Shown piece by piece: positions 9,961 through 18,189 of a DNA stretch of 64,000 nucleotides. The translations under genes were made by a program, and so were the position numbers. How positions within the stretch are numbered: the stretch's first letter is position 1; the number at the start of each line of letters is the position of its first letter. The stretch covers positions 85,428-149,427 of the forward strand of contig CAJUKG010000006.1 of NCBI GenBank assembly GCA_910586925.1. The letters are read 5' to 3'. Source of the stretch: an uncultured Christensenellaceae bacterium (GTDB taxonomy: Bacteria; Bacillota; Clostridia; Christensenellales; Pumilibacteraceae). The notes under the pieces were generated by a model. It was not told where the DNA came from, did no database searches, and was given only the letters and a program-made list of their open reading frames with translations.

Positions 9961-9989
9961 ATTTTAACCGAAATACGACGGCATTGCAA
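9961..9989 (-). promoter_or_regulatory. Promoter of the GH3-lipoprotein-GH3 operon
   Basis: TTGCAA (9984-9989), a 17-bp spacer and TAAAAT (9961-9966) lie about 79 bp upstream of the GH3 start at 9882, giving a leader of roughly 70 nt. No operator is obvious, although CATTTCGAGATTGG-like sequence lies in the leader. Confidence 0.6.
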
Positions 9990-10057
9990 TAAAGCAGGGG
10001 TTAATGGTATGCTATTCAATGTATTTTGCACCGAGCAAAGGATAAAACGGCTGTTTT

Positions 10058-10078
10058 GCGCGATAATCGGTATCGCGC
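10058..10078. other. Intergenic hairpin after the SGNH lipoprotein gene
   Basis: Eight-bp perfect arms (GCGCGATA / TATCGCGC) with a 5-nt loop stand between the lipoprotein gene and the GH3 promoter. Neither strand shows a good T-run after the stem, so it is at best a weak terminator. Confidence 0.45.
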
Positions 10079-10121
10079 GAAAAGTTATCCGAGCATATGC
10101 CGCGAACGACGTCGCCGCAAG

Positions 10122-11945
10122 TCAAACCAAGCCGTCCGCGCGCATCGCCTCGCGCAGGTATCCTATCACTTTCTCGGTTCGCAATTTGACGCCGTTTGTG
10201 CTCAAGTGATTATCCGTCGCATAAAAATAGAGCGGCGACATGAGCGATTCGCTTATGGGCGATATAATCGGCATTTCTATGTGCTCCGCAAGATAAGCCC
10301 CGAGAGCGAACGCGGTGGCGTCGCTGCTGTCCGAGGATACCGATATGTTGCTGCGCGGCGAATACGTATAATAAACGGCTACGCCGCGCGTGCGCAAGCC
10401 TCTGAATGGCGCATTAAACGATTCGATATATTCGAGCGGAAAATAGTCCGCATTGTAATACGCACACCTGACCCCGAACTTCCGCATTGCGTAATTGTCT
10501 TCCCGATAAAGAATATAATCCCCGTACTCGTTATACACGGGACCTTCGCACGGATTCCAATCCTCGTCGAAATCATTCGGCGATACCGAATAATCGGTAT
10601 CGGGCAATAAGCTCCGCACCGAAATGTATTCGGCATAGGCATCGAACACGCAATCGAACTCACGCATATCCAAAGCCGCAATAATGTCATAGTTTGTTTC
10701 CGCGAGCGTAAACGTATCGCGGTCGAGATTGTTGTTTGTAAAGAAAGTCATGTCTATCGCATCGAACTCGGGAGAAACCAACAAAACATCGCTCTCGTTC
10801 ATGAACGGCTCGATTACCTTGAGCTGAAAAAGCGAACTCGTATATGCTTTAACGCCCATGTTCACCACTTCGTATCCGTCGAAAGCTCTGTCTATCTCCG
10901 CGCTGTCATACCCGAACCGTGTAGACGAACCCGAGTACAAAACGATCTTCTTTTTGTCCGCGATCGCCGACAGCCTGTCGTATTTTTCGGTATACGCCTG
11001 ATAATAAGTGCCGCAGTATTTGGGTGCCGTAGCCGCGTTGATATGCAAATGCACTATCTCACAGTCCGCAAACGACGCGTCGCTTATGTCGAAAAGCCTG
11101 TCCGTCATATAGCAATCCCGTACGAAGCAGTTCTCGAACGCGCCGCTTCTTACCGATATTACGGTGCGCGGCAAAACGAGTTTTTCCATCGTTTTGTTTT
11201 TGAAAGCGCGAGCGGATATGCTTACGACCGCTTTTCCGTTTATCTCGGCGGGAATAACGACGTTTCCGTCGCTTCCCGTATACGACGAGATATATATGCG
11301 CCCGCCCGCTTCGCGGTATCGAAAATCGCGCACGTCAGACTCGCGAACATACTCGGCATATAATACGCTTCCTCTGTCCGCTTTGCTTCCCAATCCTATA
11401 TGCTCGCCGCTGCCGTCGCTTTTCGTGTTCCAACCGATCAAGCAAAACCCCGCTTTTCCGAACCGCTCCCCCGTGTTCGTATTGACTCGTACATGTTTCG
11501 GGTATAAAATCTCGTCGATATAGTCGCGCTCCATATCGACTATATATCCGCCGTTCGCATGATAACGCACTCCGTCCGACGGCGAAGCCGTATTAGACGT
11601 TTCTTCTATCGTAAGAGCGACGATAACGGAATATCGCACATCGTTCAAAACGAGCAAGTACCCGCCGCCGTCGCTTTCCAAGCGGTAATCGCCATAATCG
11701 CAAGCGACGATCCCGTATCCTTCCGCGGTATGTATACGAAAACGCGCTTCTTCTCCGCGACTTATCGCACGACAGTTGTCTACCACCGTTATCCTTTCGT
11801 CCTCTTCTATCAGAATGTGAATGAGTTTTTGCGGGGCACTTTCGCCGCAACCGCACAACGAAAGCGCGACGAAAACAATAAACGCGACAACCGCCGCGAC
11901 ATATCGTTTTTTCACATCGAATTTTTTCATATCGGATAGCCGCAT
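10122..11945 (-). CDS. Lipoprotein with InlB/LRR-type repeats and an SGNH hydrolase-like C-terminus
   Basis: The 607-aa product starts one base after the regulator stop (TGA-A-ATG), so translation is probably coupled; no clear ribosome site exists. A lipoprotein signal is followed by Cys31/Cys33 (LSLCGC). An InlB-like repeat lies at about 127-200 (GFCLIGWNTKSDGSG). A BspA/LRR_5-like section covers about 215-300 (VVIPAEINGKAV..ISARAFKN). The C-terminal half carries SGS-S at 339-341 (YSGSSTRFGYDS) and DNHLSTNG near 578-585, which together resemble the Ser and D-x-H sites of SGNH/AlgX-like esterases or O-acyltransferases. It probably acts on a cell-surface glycan. Being the last gene of a two-component operon, it may be either an output or a cofactor of that system. 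The enzymatic call is inference. Confidence 0.6.
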   Translation of the reverse strand: MRLSDMKKFDVKKRYVAAVVAFIVFVALSLCGCGESAPQKLIHILIEEDERITVVDNCRAISRGEEARFRIHTAEGYGIVACDYGDYRLESDGGGYLLVLNDVRYSVIVALTIEETSNTASPSDGVRYHANGGYIVDMERDYIDEILYPKHVRVNTNTGERFGKAGFCLIGWNTKSDGSGEHIGLGSKADRGSVLYAEYVRESDVRDFRYREAGGRIYISSYTGSDGNVVIPAEINGKAVVSISARAFKNKTMEKLVLPRTVISVRSGAFENCFVRDCYMTDRLFDISDASFADCEIVHLHINAATAPKYCGTYYQAYTEKYDRLSAIADKKKIVLYSGSSTRFGYDSAEIDRAFDGYEVVNMGVKAYTSSLFQLKVIEPFMNESDVLLVSPEFDAIDMTFFTNNNLDRDTFTLAETNYDIIAALDMREFDCVFDAYAEYISVRSLLPDTDYSVSPNDFDEDWNPCEGPVYNEYGDYILYREDNYAMRKFGVRCAYYNADYFPLEYIESFNAPFRGLRTRGVAVYYTYSPRSNISVSSDSSDATAFALGAYLAEHIEMPIISPISESLMSPLYFYATDNHLSTNGVKLRTEKVIGYLREAMRADGLV

Positions 11946-11946
11946 T

Positions 11947-12696
11947 TCAGTTTTTGGATAACCAATGCCCGCCGTTTCTGCATAGCTTCATATATTCTTC
12001 CATAAATTCTTTTTTGCGATTTCTGCTTATCAGAACGGACGCGCCGTTTGTCAACACTACGGTATCCGCATTTATACGTTTTACGTACCGATAATTGACC
12101 AAATATCCGTGATGACACCTCAAAATCCCCTTGTCCCTCAATGTCTGCGCGAGATCTTTCATTCTCAACCGTACCTTTACGGGTTGGGTGCAATTTTTGA
12201 TATAAAAATTCTGCACGTCGCCCTCACATTCGACGTACAAAATTTCATCCACGTATATTTTTTGCGTTCCCATATGCGTTTTGTATTCTATGAAATCCCG
12301 TTCCGCGCTTTTGTTTGCATATTCCGCATACAGTTTGACTATGGACTCCACGTCTTTCAGGAACGTGCTTTTACGGACGAACCCGAACGGTTGCGCCTTG
12401 AACGCGTCGAATACGCGCCCTTCGTAATTGGAAACGAAAATAATCGCCGTTCTGTCGTTTATATCTTTCAGCTTCACGCCGAGATCTATACCGTTTATCC
12501 CCGGCATGTCTATATCCAAAAAAACCAAATCGTATTTCTTTTCGCAGATGATTTTGGAAAACACGACGGAATTCCCGTATTTTTCGAGAAGAAGCTCATA
12601 ACCGTATCTCGAAAAACACGATGTTATCGCCGCCGAGATCATATCGAGCGCGATCGGCTCGTCGTCGCAAAGTGCTACCGATATTTTGTTAGTCAT
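11947..12696 (-). CDS. LytTR-family response regulator (AgrA/VirR type)
   Basis: A transcription regulator of 249 aa. The receiver domain has the acidic pair in CDDE (residues 10-13), the phospho-acceptor Asp61 in FLDIDMPG, and the late conserved Lys in FVRKS. The LytTR DNA-binding domain spans about 130-245, with typical RCHHGYLVNYRYV and ISRNRKKEF motifs. The start overlaps the kinase stop by 4 bp (ATGA), which pairs it with that kinase. LytTR regulators usually control surface, virulence or bacteriocin genes. Likely targets here are the lipoprotein gene that follows and possibly the GH3 operon, but no LytTR direct repeats were confirmed. Confidence 0.92.
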   Translation of the reverse strand: MTNKISVALCDDEPIALDMISAAITSCFSRYGYELLLEKYGNSVVFSKIICEKKYDLVFLDIDMPGINGIDLGVKLKDINDRTAIIFVSNYEGRVFDAFKAQPFGFVRKSTFLKDVESIVKLYAEYANKSAERDFIEYKTHMGTQKIYVDEILYVECEGDVQNFYIKNCTQPVKVRLRMKDLAQTLRDKGILRCHHGYLVNYRYVKRINADTVVLTNGASVLISRNRKKEFMEEYMKLCRNGGHWLSKN

Positions 12697-14105
12697 GTCG
12701 TTCCCTCCTCTTTGCCCGCGTCGTCGTCCGCGTCCGGTTCCATCATGTCGAGCATTACCTCGCCTATAAACTTACCGCCTTCCATATCGAATAAACAATG
12801 CCCGTTATACTTCTCCGACAGTCTGGCGATTATCTTGCACCCGAAGCCGTGGTCCTCCGCATTTTTGCTCTTTTGCGTGCATAGACACAGCACTTCTTTT
12901 TTATCGGCACTGTCGGGTATACTGTTTTTCACGCAAATGTACAGATAGTCGTTGCGAATACATATTTTGACTTCGATCGGATCGTCGATCCCATACCGCT
13001 CGTTGGCTTCTATGGCATTGTCGATCAGATTGCAGATTATCGCACAAAGATCTGCGGGAGAATGGGGAAGCGACGGCGGAACGGCTACTATGCAGTCGAG
13101 CTTATATCCTTTCCCCGACGCTTTCGACGACTCCATATTGAGTATAGTGCCTATCTCGATATTGCCGCAATCTATAAACGACGGCGGATTAAGCGAATAC
13201 ATCGAAAAATCGTCGAACACCTTTCGCAGCTCCCCGTACCGCCCTTCGTTAAGCAGCACGCTCATATAAGTAAACTGATTTGCCATGTCATGCCGTATCC
13301 GTCTTATGTCGTTCATGCTGTTCTTCGTCAATTCGATCTGATCGTTTGTCGCGCGTATCATATTGTTTTCGAGCCGACTTTCCACCACCGTTTCTCTTTC
13401 CCTGTACATCATGTACGTGACGACATAAGACATGACGGAAAAGAAGTACAATATGAAAAATATTACGGAAGACATTATGCCGAAGCGATTATCATAGTTT
13501 CCCGGCGCGTCTGCGGTGTTAATTATGCTCGTAGACATAAGCTCGGTGAAAAAAGTAAAGCATATCGCCGCGATGTTTATTACAAGGATCAGAACAAGTC
13601 CGCTGCGCGGGATAGAGCCGAAACGCAACACCGAATACTTGCGCATGAAAAATGCGAATCCGACAATAAGCGCGTACGTAACCAGCAAAAACGGCAGCGT
13701 CAGTCCGTTTACATGCATGTCTATGAGCGCGCCGCAGGAATAACAAAACTCCACCATTTGAACGGTCGCGGTCGCAATGGAACTTGCGGCGACAATACAC
13801 GCGCCCAATGCCTGCCTGCGACAAAACAATGCCGCATATACCGCCGTCACCGATAGCGGTTGAATGATCTCGCCTATCATCAAAATGCGAAACGACAGTC
13901 CCAATCCTCTCACGGGCAGAACGAAAACAGCGACGGCAATGAAATGCAAGCCGAACGCCGCAGCCAAATGCCACGCAAAATACAGCAGCCCGCGCCTATC
14001 CGCCTTAAACGGAGTAAGCGCGATCACCACGGCAACGGAAACAAACAACATACGCAGCAGTTTATTATCCATTATCAATGATTTGAAAAATTCGACTATC
14101 AGCAA
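12693..14105 (-). CDS. Sensor histidine kinase of the GHKL/AgrC type
   Basis: A 470-aa membrane kinase. A TTG start at 14105 is preferred over the ATG at 14072 because GAGAGGG lies 5 nt upstream of the TTG and nothing suitable precedes the ATG. About six hydrophobic segments fill residues 15-235. The dimerisation/phospho-acceptor region has IRRIRHDMANQF (His272). The GHKL ATPase domain shows the N-box NLIDNAIEANER and the G-box DHGFGCKII. The architecture is that of AgrC-like peptide sensors, but no agrB or agrD precursor gene is visible nearby. It heads a three-gene operon with the LytTR regulator and an SGNH lipoprotein. Confidence 0.88.
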   Translation of the reverse strand: MLIVEFFKSLIMDNKLLRMLFVSVAVVIALTPFKADRRGLLYFAWHLAAAFGLHFIAVAVFVLPVRGLGLSFRILMIGEIIQPLSVTAVYAALFCRRQALGACIVAASSIATATVQMVEFCYSCGALIDMHVNGLTLPFLLVTYALIVGFAFFMRKYSVLRFGSIPRSGLVLILVINIAAICFTFFTELMSTSIINTADAPGNYDNRFGIMSSVIFFILYFFSVMSYVVTYMMYRERETVVESRLENNMIRATNDQIELTKNSMNDIRRIRHDMANQFTYMSVLLNEGRYGELRKVFDDFSMYSLNPPSFIDCGNIEIGTILNMESSKASGKGYKLDCIVAVPPSLPHSPADLCAIICNLIDNAIEANERYGIDDPIEVKICIRNDYLYICVKNSIPDSADKKEVLCLCTQKSKNAEDHGFGCKIIARLSEKYNGHCLFDMEGGKFIGEVMLDMMEPDADDDAGKEEGTT

Positions 14106-14156
14106 ATTTCCCTCTCGGTTTTTCTATTTCCGTCGGTCGTTTTCGGGGATACAATT

Positions 14157-14185
14157 ATTATATCTTTGTTCGATCGAAAAGTCAA
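14157..14185 (-). promoter_or_regulatory. Promoter of the two-component operon
   Basis: TTGACT (14180-14185), 17 bp and TATAAT (14157-14162) lie 51 bp before the TTG start of the kinase. The leader is about 45 nt. Confidence 0.7.
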
Positions 14186-14338
14186 TAGCTATTAAGCGGA
14201 AGGGGCTTGCTATACAGATAATCGGTAGGTTTTGCGAGATAACTTGTTCGATGCCGCAATTAAAATATCGGCATAAAGTGTAACGCGGCACCGTCGCCGC
14301 TCTCTATTCCGACAAAGCGACGACGCGAGTTCGGCACG

Positions 14339-14367
14339 AAAAAAGAGCTTGCGATACGCAAACTCTT
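14339..14367 (-). terminator. Intrinsic terminator of the S10-spc-alpha operon
   Basis: An 11-position stem with one mismatch (AAGAG-TTTGCG, loop TAT, CGCAA-G-CTCTT) is followed on the minus strand by TTTTTT. It lies 44 bp after the rplQ stop and ends the 16-kb ribosomal operon. The rest of 14106-14410 holds only this and the kinase promoter. Confidence 0.85.
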
Positions 14368-14410
14368 ATATTTCTGTTTTGCATTATTCGTATTATCGCG
14401 CGATACGCGA

Positions 14411-14920
14411 TTACACCAATTCGATGAGGGCTTCCTCTGCGCCGTCGCCTCTGCGCGGACCGAGTTTGAGCACGCGGGTATAGCCGCCGCTGCTGTTATT
14501 GTCGCGGTTGCGCTGCACGTAACGGATCGCGTACACGTTGAATATACGCTCGACAAGCGGGTGCGCTATGTCTTTCGTTCTCTCGCGGAACGCGACGGCG
14601 GTTTCGCCGGGCTTACGCGTTTCGGGCGGATCGTAGATCATAGCCATGATCTTGCGCCGTGCGGCAAGGCGTTTCTCACCGTCGGAAATGGTTTCTATTT
14701 CGATCGTCTTGCCCTTCTTGTCGACGGTCTGCTTTTTGCCTTTCTTGACGTCGAGCACCGTATCGACCGCGAGCTGAATTATTTTATCGGCGAGCCGCGA
14801 AACCTCTTTGGCACGGGCATAAGTCGTGGTTATTTTTTCGTTCCACAAAAGCGCGGTTACCTGATTGCGCAGCAACGCGTCGCGTCTATCGGTGGGAAGG
14901 GAAAGTTTTCTCTGTTCCAT
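14411..14920 (-). CDS. rplQ: 50S ribosomal protein L17
   Basis: L17 is a large-subunit protein near the exit tunnel and the last gene of the operon. The N-terminal core (MEQRKLSLPTDRRDALLRNQV) and the C-terminal YTRVLKLGPRRGDGAEEALIEL are canonical. At 169 aa it is about 45 residues longer than E. coli or B. subtilis L17, because of a charged insertion at about residues 58-110 rich in Lys and Glu. The gene lies 39 bp after rpoA with a GGAG ribosome site. Confidence 0.97.
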   Translation of the reverse strand: MEQRKLSLPTDRRDALLRNQVTALLWNEKITTTYARAKEVSRLADKIIQLAVDTVLDVKKGKKQTVDKKGKTIEIETISDGEKRLAARRKIMAMIYDPPETRKPGETAVAFRERTKDIAHPLVERIFNVYAIRYVQRNRDNNSSGGYTRVLKLGPRRGDGAEEALIELV

Positions 14921-14959
14921 GATTGTTTATCTCCTATCACTTATTGCACAGTGTGCCGT

Positions 14960-15913
14960 TTAGTCTTCCGACGCCTTGAGGTCTAACCCGAAGCTGCGGA
15001 GCTTGGCGATAACTTCGTCAAGCGATTTTCTGCCGAGGTTGCGGACCTTGAGCATGTCCTCCTCGGACTTGCGCGTGAGGTCGGCAACGGTGTGTATACC
15101 GGCGCGTTTCAAGCAGTTGTAGCTGCGTACCGACAGATCCATTTCCTCGATGTTCATTTCGAGGACTTTGGCTTGACGGTCTTCCGAGCGCGACACGAGT
15201 ATGTCCATGCCCGAAATGGTGTCCGACAGCGCGACGAACAGCTTTACGTGGTCCTCGAGTGCTTTCGCCGCAAGGCTCAACACGTCTTTCGCGGACAGCG
15301 AGCCGTCCGTCTTGACGTTGATCGTGAGCTTGTCGTAGTCCATCGACTGACCGACGCGGGTCGGCTCTACCGAGTACGACGCGAACTTAACGGGAGTAAA
15401 CCGCGCGTCGATGGGGATATACCCGATCGGACGGGACGGGTCTTTCAGTTCGTCCGCGACGACGTAACCTCTGCCCTTGCCGACATACAGTGTCATGTCG
15501 AGTTTCGCGCCCTCGTCGAGCGTGCAAAGATAAAGGTCGGGATTGAGCACTTCGATTTCGGGATCGACGTCGATATCGGCGGCAGTCACGGGACCTACCG
15601 TGCTCTTTTGAATATGCAGCTCTTTTACAAGCTCTTTGTCGCTGTAGTTCGCCTTGAGGTTGAGTGCTTTGAGGTTGAGGATAAGCTCCGTAACATCCTC
15701 TTTGACGCCCTTGACGGTCGAGAACTCGTGGTCAACGCCTTCGATCGTTATGCCGATCACCGCCGCACCGGGCAGGTTGGACAGCAACATTCTGCGCAAC
15801 GCGTTACCGAGCGTGTGACCGTATCCTCTGTCGAGCGGTTCTACTACGAACTTGCCTGTACGGTACCCGTCGGTTTCCTCCATTGTAATTCTCGGCATTT
15901 CTATTTCCATCAT
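14960..15913 (-). CDS. rpoA: RNA polymerase alpha subunit
   Basis: RpoA dimerises to seed assembly of RNA polymerase and contacts UP elements and activators. The 317-aa protein has the N-terminal assembly domain (GRTG-like FVVEPLDRGYGHTLGNALRRMLL near 20-42), a linker, and the C-terminal domain with NCLKRAGIHTVADL and VRNLGRKSLDEV. Two adjacent ATG codons are possible starts; AAGGAG lies 10 nt upstream of the first. Position between rpsD and rplQ is standard for Bacillota. Confidence 0.98.
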   Translation of the reverse strand: MMEIEMPRITMEETDGYRTGKFVVEPLDRGYGHTLGNALRRMLLSNLPGAAVIGITIEGVDHEFSTVKGVKEDVTELILNLKALNLKANYSDKELVKELHIQKSTVGPVTAADIDVDPEIEVLNPDLYLCTLDEGAKLDMTLYVGKGRGYVVADELKDPSRPIGYIPIDARFTPVKFASYSVEPTRVGQSMDYDKLTINVKTDGSLSAKDVLSLAAKALEDHVKLFVALSDTISGMDILVSRSEDRQAKVLEMNIEEMDLSVRSYNCLKRAGIHTVADLTRKSEEDMLKVRNLGRKSLDEVIAKLRSFGLDLKASED

Positions 15914-15930
15914 GGCTTACTCACTCCTTA

Positions 15931-16551
15931 TTACTTGGAATACAACTCGACAATGAGCTGTTCGTTGATATTGAGGTCTATGTCGTCGCGCTTCGGGTTG
16001 TCCACGATCTTGCCGACGAAGTTTTCGGTGTCGAACGTGACCCACTTGGGCATGACGATCTTCGCGCCGCGCAGCTCTTTGAACAGCGCATTGTCGCGAC
16101 TCGTTTCACGAACGGAAATCTCGTCGCCGAGCTTGACCTGATAGGACGGAATGTCTACGCGCTTGCCGTTGACGAGAATGTGACCGTGATTGACGATCTG
16201 ACGCGACATCTTGCGCGACGCGCCTATTCCCATGCGGTAAACGACGTTATCGAGCCGCTTCTCGAGCATGGCGAGCATGTTTTCGCCGGTAACGCCTTTC
16301 TGCGCCGCCGCACGCTCGTAATACTCGCGGAATTGCTTTTCGAGCACGCCGTATGCGCGCTTGACCTTCTGCTTCTCGCGAAGCTGGGTATTGTACTCGC
16401 TGTTCTTGCGACGCGCCATAGCGTGCATTCCCGGCGGAACCGGACGACGCTCCATAGCGCATTTCTTGGATACGCAACGCTCGCCCTTGAGGAACAACTT
16501 CTGCCCCTCGCGACGGCACTGTCTGCAATCTGCACAAATATTTCTTGCCAT
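15931..16551 (-). CDS. rpsD: 30S ribosomal protein S4
   Basis: S4 is a primary 16S rRNA-binding protein that nucleates small-subunit assembly. At 206 aa it has normal length. It is the cysteine-bearing form, with CADCRQC near the start and CVSKKC at 27-32, which probably binds zinc. The S4 RNA-binding domain spans about 96-155 (RLDNVVYRMGIGASRKMSRQIVNHGHILVNG). It is 14 bp after rpsK. Confidence 0.98.
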   Translation of the reverse strand: MARNICADCRQCRREGQKLFLKGERCVSKKCAMERRPVPPGMHAMARRKNSEYNTQLREKQKVKRAYGVLEKQFREYYERAAAQKGVTGENMLAMLEKRLDNVVYRMGIGASRKMSRQIVNHGHILVNGKRVDIPSYQVKLGDEISVRETSRDNALFKELRGAKIVMPKWVTFDTENFVGKIVDNPKRDDIDLNINEQLIVELYSK

Positions 16552-16565
16552 AATCTATGCTCTCC

Positions 16566-16955
16566 TTATACGCGACGACGCTTCGGCGGACGGCAACCGT
16601 TGTGCGGGATAGGCGACACGTCGTTTATCTCGGTGACCTGAAGTCCCACGACTTCCATTGCGCGAATAGCCGACTCTCTGCCCGAGCCGGGACCTTTTAC
16701 GAAAACCTTGACCGAACGAAGCCCGTGCTCCATTGCGCGACGCGCCGCTTCTTCCGCAGCCATCTGCGCCGCGTACGGCGTGGACTTACGCGAACCGCGG
16801 AACTTGAGTGCGCCCGCCGAGCATGCGGATATTGCATTGCCCTGCTCGTCGGTAAACGTGACGATCGTATTGTTGAACGACGCGTGAATATGCACACAGC
16901 CTTTGTCGATGTTCTTTGTGACCTTCTTTTTGGTCGTTGTCTTTTTGACTGCCAT
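16566..16955 (-). CDS. rpsK: 30S ribosomal protein S11
   Basis: S11 lies on the 30S platform and contacts mRNA near the Shine-Dalgarno helix. The 129-aa product is normal in length. It shows the conserved HIHASFNNTIVTFTD segment and the C-terminal DVSPIPHNGCRPPKRRRV. Only 3 bp separate it from rpsM. Confidence 0.98.
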   Translation of the reverse strand: MAVKKTTTKKKVTKNIDKGCVHIHASFNNTIVTFTDEQGNAISACSAGALKFRGSRKSTPYAAQMAAEEAARRAMEHGLRSVKVFVKGPGSGRESAIRAMEVVGLQVTEINDVSPIPHNGCRPPKRRRV

Positions 16956-16958
16956 GGA

Positions 16959-17336
16959 TTAACGCTCCTTCTTCTTGCTACGCGAAACGGTGCGCTTCGG
17001 TCCCTTGCGGGTGCGCGCGTTCTGCTTGGTGTTCTGACCGCGGACGGGCAAATTCTTGCGATGCCGCACGCCGCGATAGCAGCCTATATCTTTTAGGCGT
17101 TTGATATTGAGTTCGACTTCGCGGTGAAGATCGCCTTCCGTCTTGATGTTCTTGTCGATATAAGTACGGAGAGCGTTTTCCTGTTCACCGGTCAGATCCT
17201 TTACGCGAATGTCGGGGCTGATACCCGTCGCTTCCAGAATTTTGTTTGCCGTGGGGCGACCGATACCGAAGATGTACGTAAGCCCGATCTCGATGCGCTT
17301 TTCCTTGGGCAAATCTATACCTGCAATTCTTGCCAC
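16959..17336 (-). CDS. rpsM: 30S ribosomal protein S13
   Basis: S13 forms intersubunit bridges at the head of the 30S subunit. The 125-aa protein has the expected IAGIDLPKEKRIEIGLTYI start, the helix-two-turn-helix GIGRPTANKIL, and the basic RGVRHRKNLPVRGQ(N)TKQNARTRKG tail. It follows an unusually long 178-bp spacer after rpmJ. Confidence 0.98.
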   Translation of the reverse strand: MARIAGIDLPKEKRIEIGLTYIFGIGRPTANKILEATGISPDIRVKDLTGEQENALRTYIDKNIKTEGDLHREVELNIKRLKDIGCYRGVRHRKNLPVRGQNTKQNARTRKGPKRTVSRSKKKER

Positions 17337-17514
17337 TTTTGAAACTCCTTAATAGTTGGTTGTTTGGTTGATTGGTTTATATTGTTTCGCGCTCGCCCTT
17401 TGCGCGTGGAATGTCACGCAAAAGCGACCGCGGGTGTTTTCGCGAAAATAAACTTCGCCGCACTGCACGTACAATCGTACCGCGAAACGAAATATCGCTC
17501 ACCTACGGCTAAAC
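17337..17514 (-). other. 178-bp spacer between rpmJ and rpsM with possible RNA structure
   Basis: In a region where other gaps are 1-50 bp, this spacer has no ORF. On the minus strand it contains a short stem GCGTG/CACGC with a 6-nt loop, enlarged by a TTTGCG/CGCAAA pairing, and an outer TTTCGCG / CGCGAAA pair. It then has a CCAATCAACCAAACAACCAAC stretch before the rpsM ribosome site. It could be an internal leader; no known ribosomal-protein leader is recognised. Confidence 0.4.
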
Positions 17515-17631
17515 TTAACCCTGTCTTTGTTTGTGACTGGGATTCTTGCTGCAAATGACCATAACTTTGCCGTGACGGCGAATGACCTTGCATTTATCGC
17601 ACATGGGTTTTACCGAAGATCTTACTTTCAT
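17515..17631 (-). CDS. rpmJ: 50S ribosomal protein L36
   Basis: This 38-aa protein, too short for most ORF scans, reads MKVRSSVKPMCDKCKV then RRHGKVMVICSKNPSHKQRQG. Cys11, Cys14, Cys27 and His33 form the zinc ribbon of the C+ type. An AAGGAG ribosome site is 6-7 nt upstream of the ATG at 17631. It sits in its standard place between infA and rpsM. Confidence 0.97.
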   Translation of the reverse strand: MKVRSSVKPMCDKCKVIRRHGKVMVICSKNPSHKQRQG

Positions 17632-17712
17632 GGTTGTACTCCTTTGAACACATAGTTGGTTGAAGTGTGAGTTTTCTTTTCTTTGTCGCGCGTTCCCCGC
17701 GCGACGCGTCGA

Positions 17713-17934
17713 TTACGACTTGCTGCGGAATGTAATTATGCCTTTGGTTATATCGTACGGCGAAATCGCCACTTTGACGCGGTCGCCCAACAACACTTTA
17801 ATGTAGTTGACCCGCATCTTACCCGCAATGGTGCAAAGCACTGTTGCGCCGTTGTCCAGCTTTACCTTGAACTTGGTACCCGGCAAGCACTCCTCTACGG
17901 TGCCTTCGGTTTCGATATTGTCACTTCTCGGCAT
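17713..17934 (-). CDS. infA: Translation initiation factor IF-1
   Basis: IF-1 binds the 30S A site during initiation. The 73-aa protein is a single OB-fold S1-like domain with the family pattern EGTVEECLPGTKFKVKLDNG, then GKMRVNYIKVLLGDRVKVAISPYD. One base separates it from the upstream KOW gene, so they are co-translated. Confidence 0.97.
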   Translation of the reverse strand: MPRSDNIETEGTVEECLPGTKFKVKLDNGATVLCTIAGKMRVNYIKVLLGDRVKVAISPYDITKGIITFRSKS

Positions 17935-17935
17935 A

Positions 17936-18178
17936 CTACCTCCCGTCCGAAATAATGAATTGTTTGATGCGCTTTTTGAGCGCGGCGTTTGTCGGGTCGG
18001 TCAAACCGCTTTGCCCCGCGACCCGTAAATGCTTGATTCGTTTGAGCTTGGGCGTATCCGCCCCGCGCGATTTTCCGTCCGCGATCAGCACGAAGTCGCT
18101 GTTTACGACCGCCGTCACCACGAACGGTTTGCCTGCGTCATGCCCGGCAAGACTTACCACTATATCGCCGACTTCCAC
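17936..18178 (-). CDS. KOW-domain RNA-binding protein (L14e-like)
   Basis: An 80-aa basic protein with an N-terminal KOW motif (VEVGDIVVSLAGHDAGKPFVV) of the kind found in eukaryal L14e and in a small family encoded between map and infA in Clostridia. The GTG at 18178 is chosen because AAGGAG lies 7 nt upstream, just after the map stop. Role is unknown; a ribosome- or RNA-associated role is inferred from the fold and the operon. Confidence 0.85.
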   Translation of the reverse strand: MEVGDIVVSLAGHDAGKPFVVTAVVNSDFVLIADGKSRGADTPKLKRIKHLRVAGQSGLTDPTNAALKKRIKQFIISDGR

Positions 18179-18189
18179 GCCTTTCTCCT

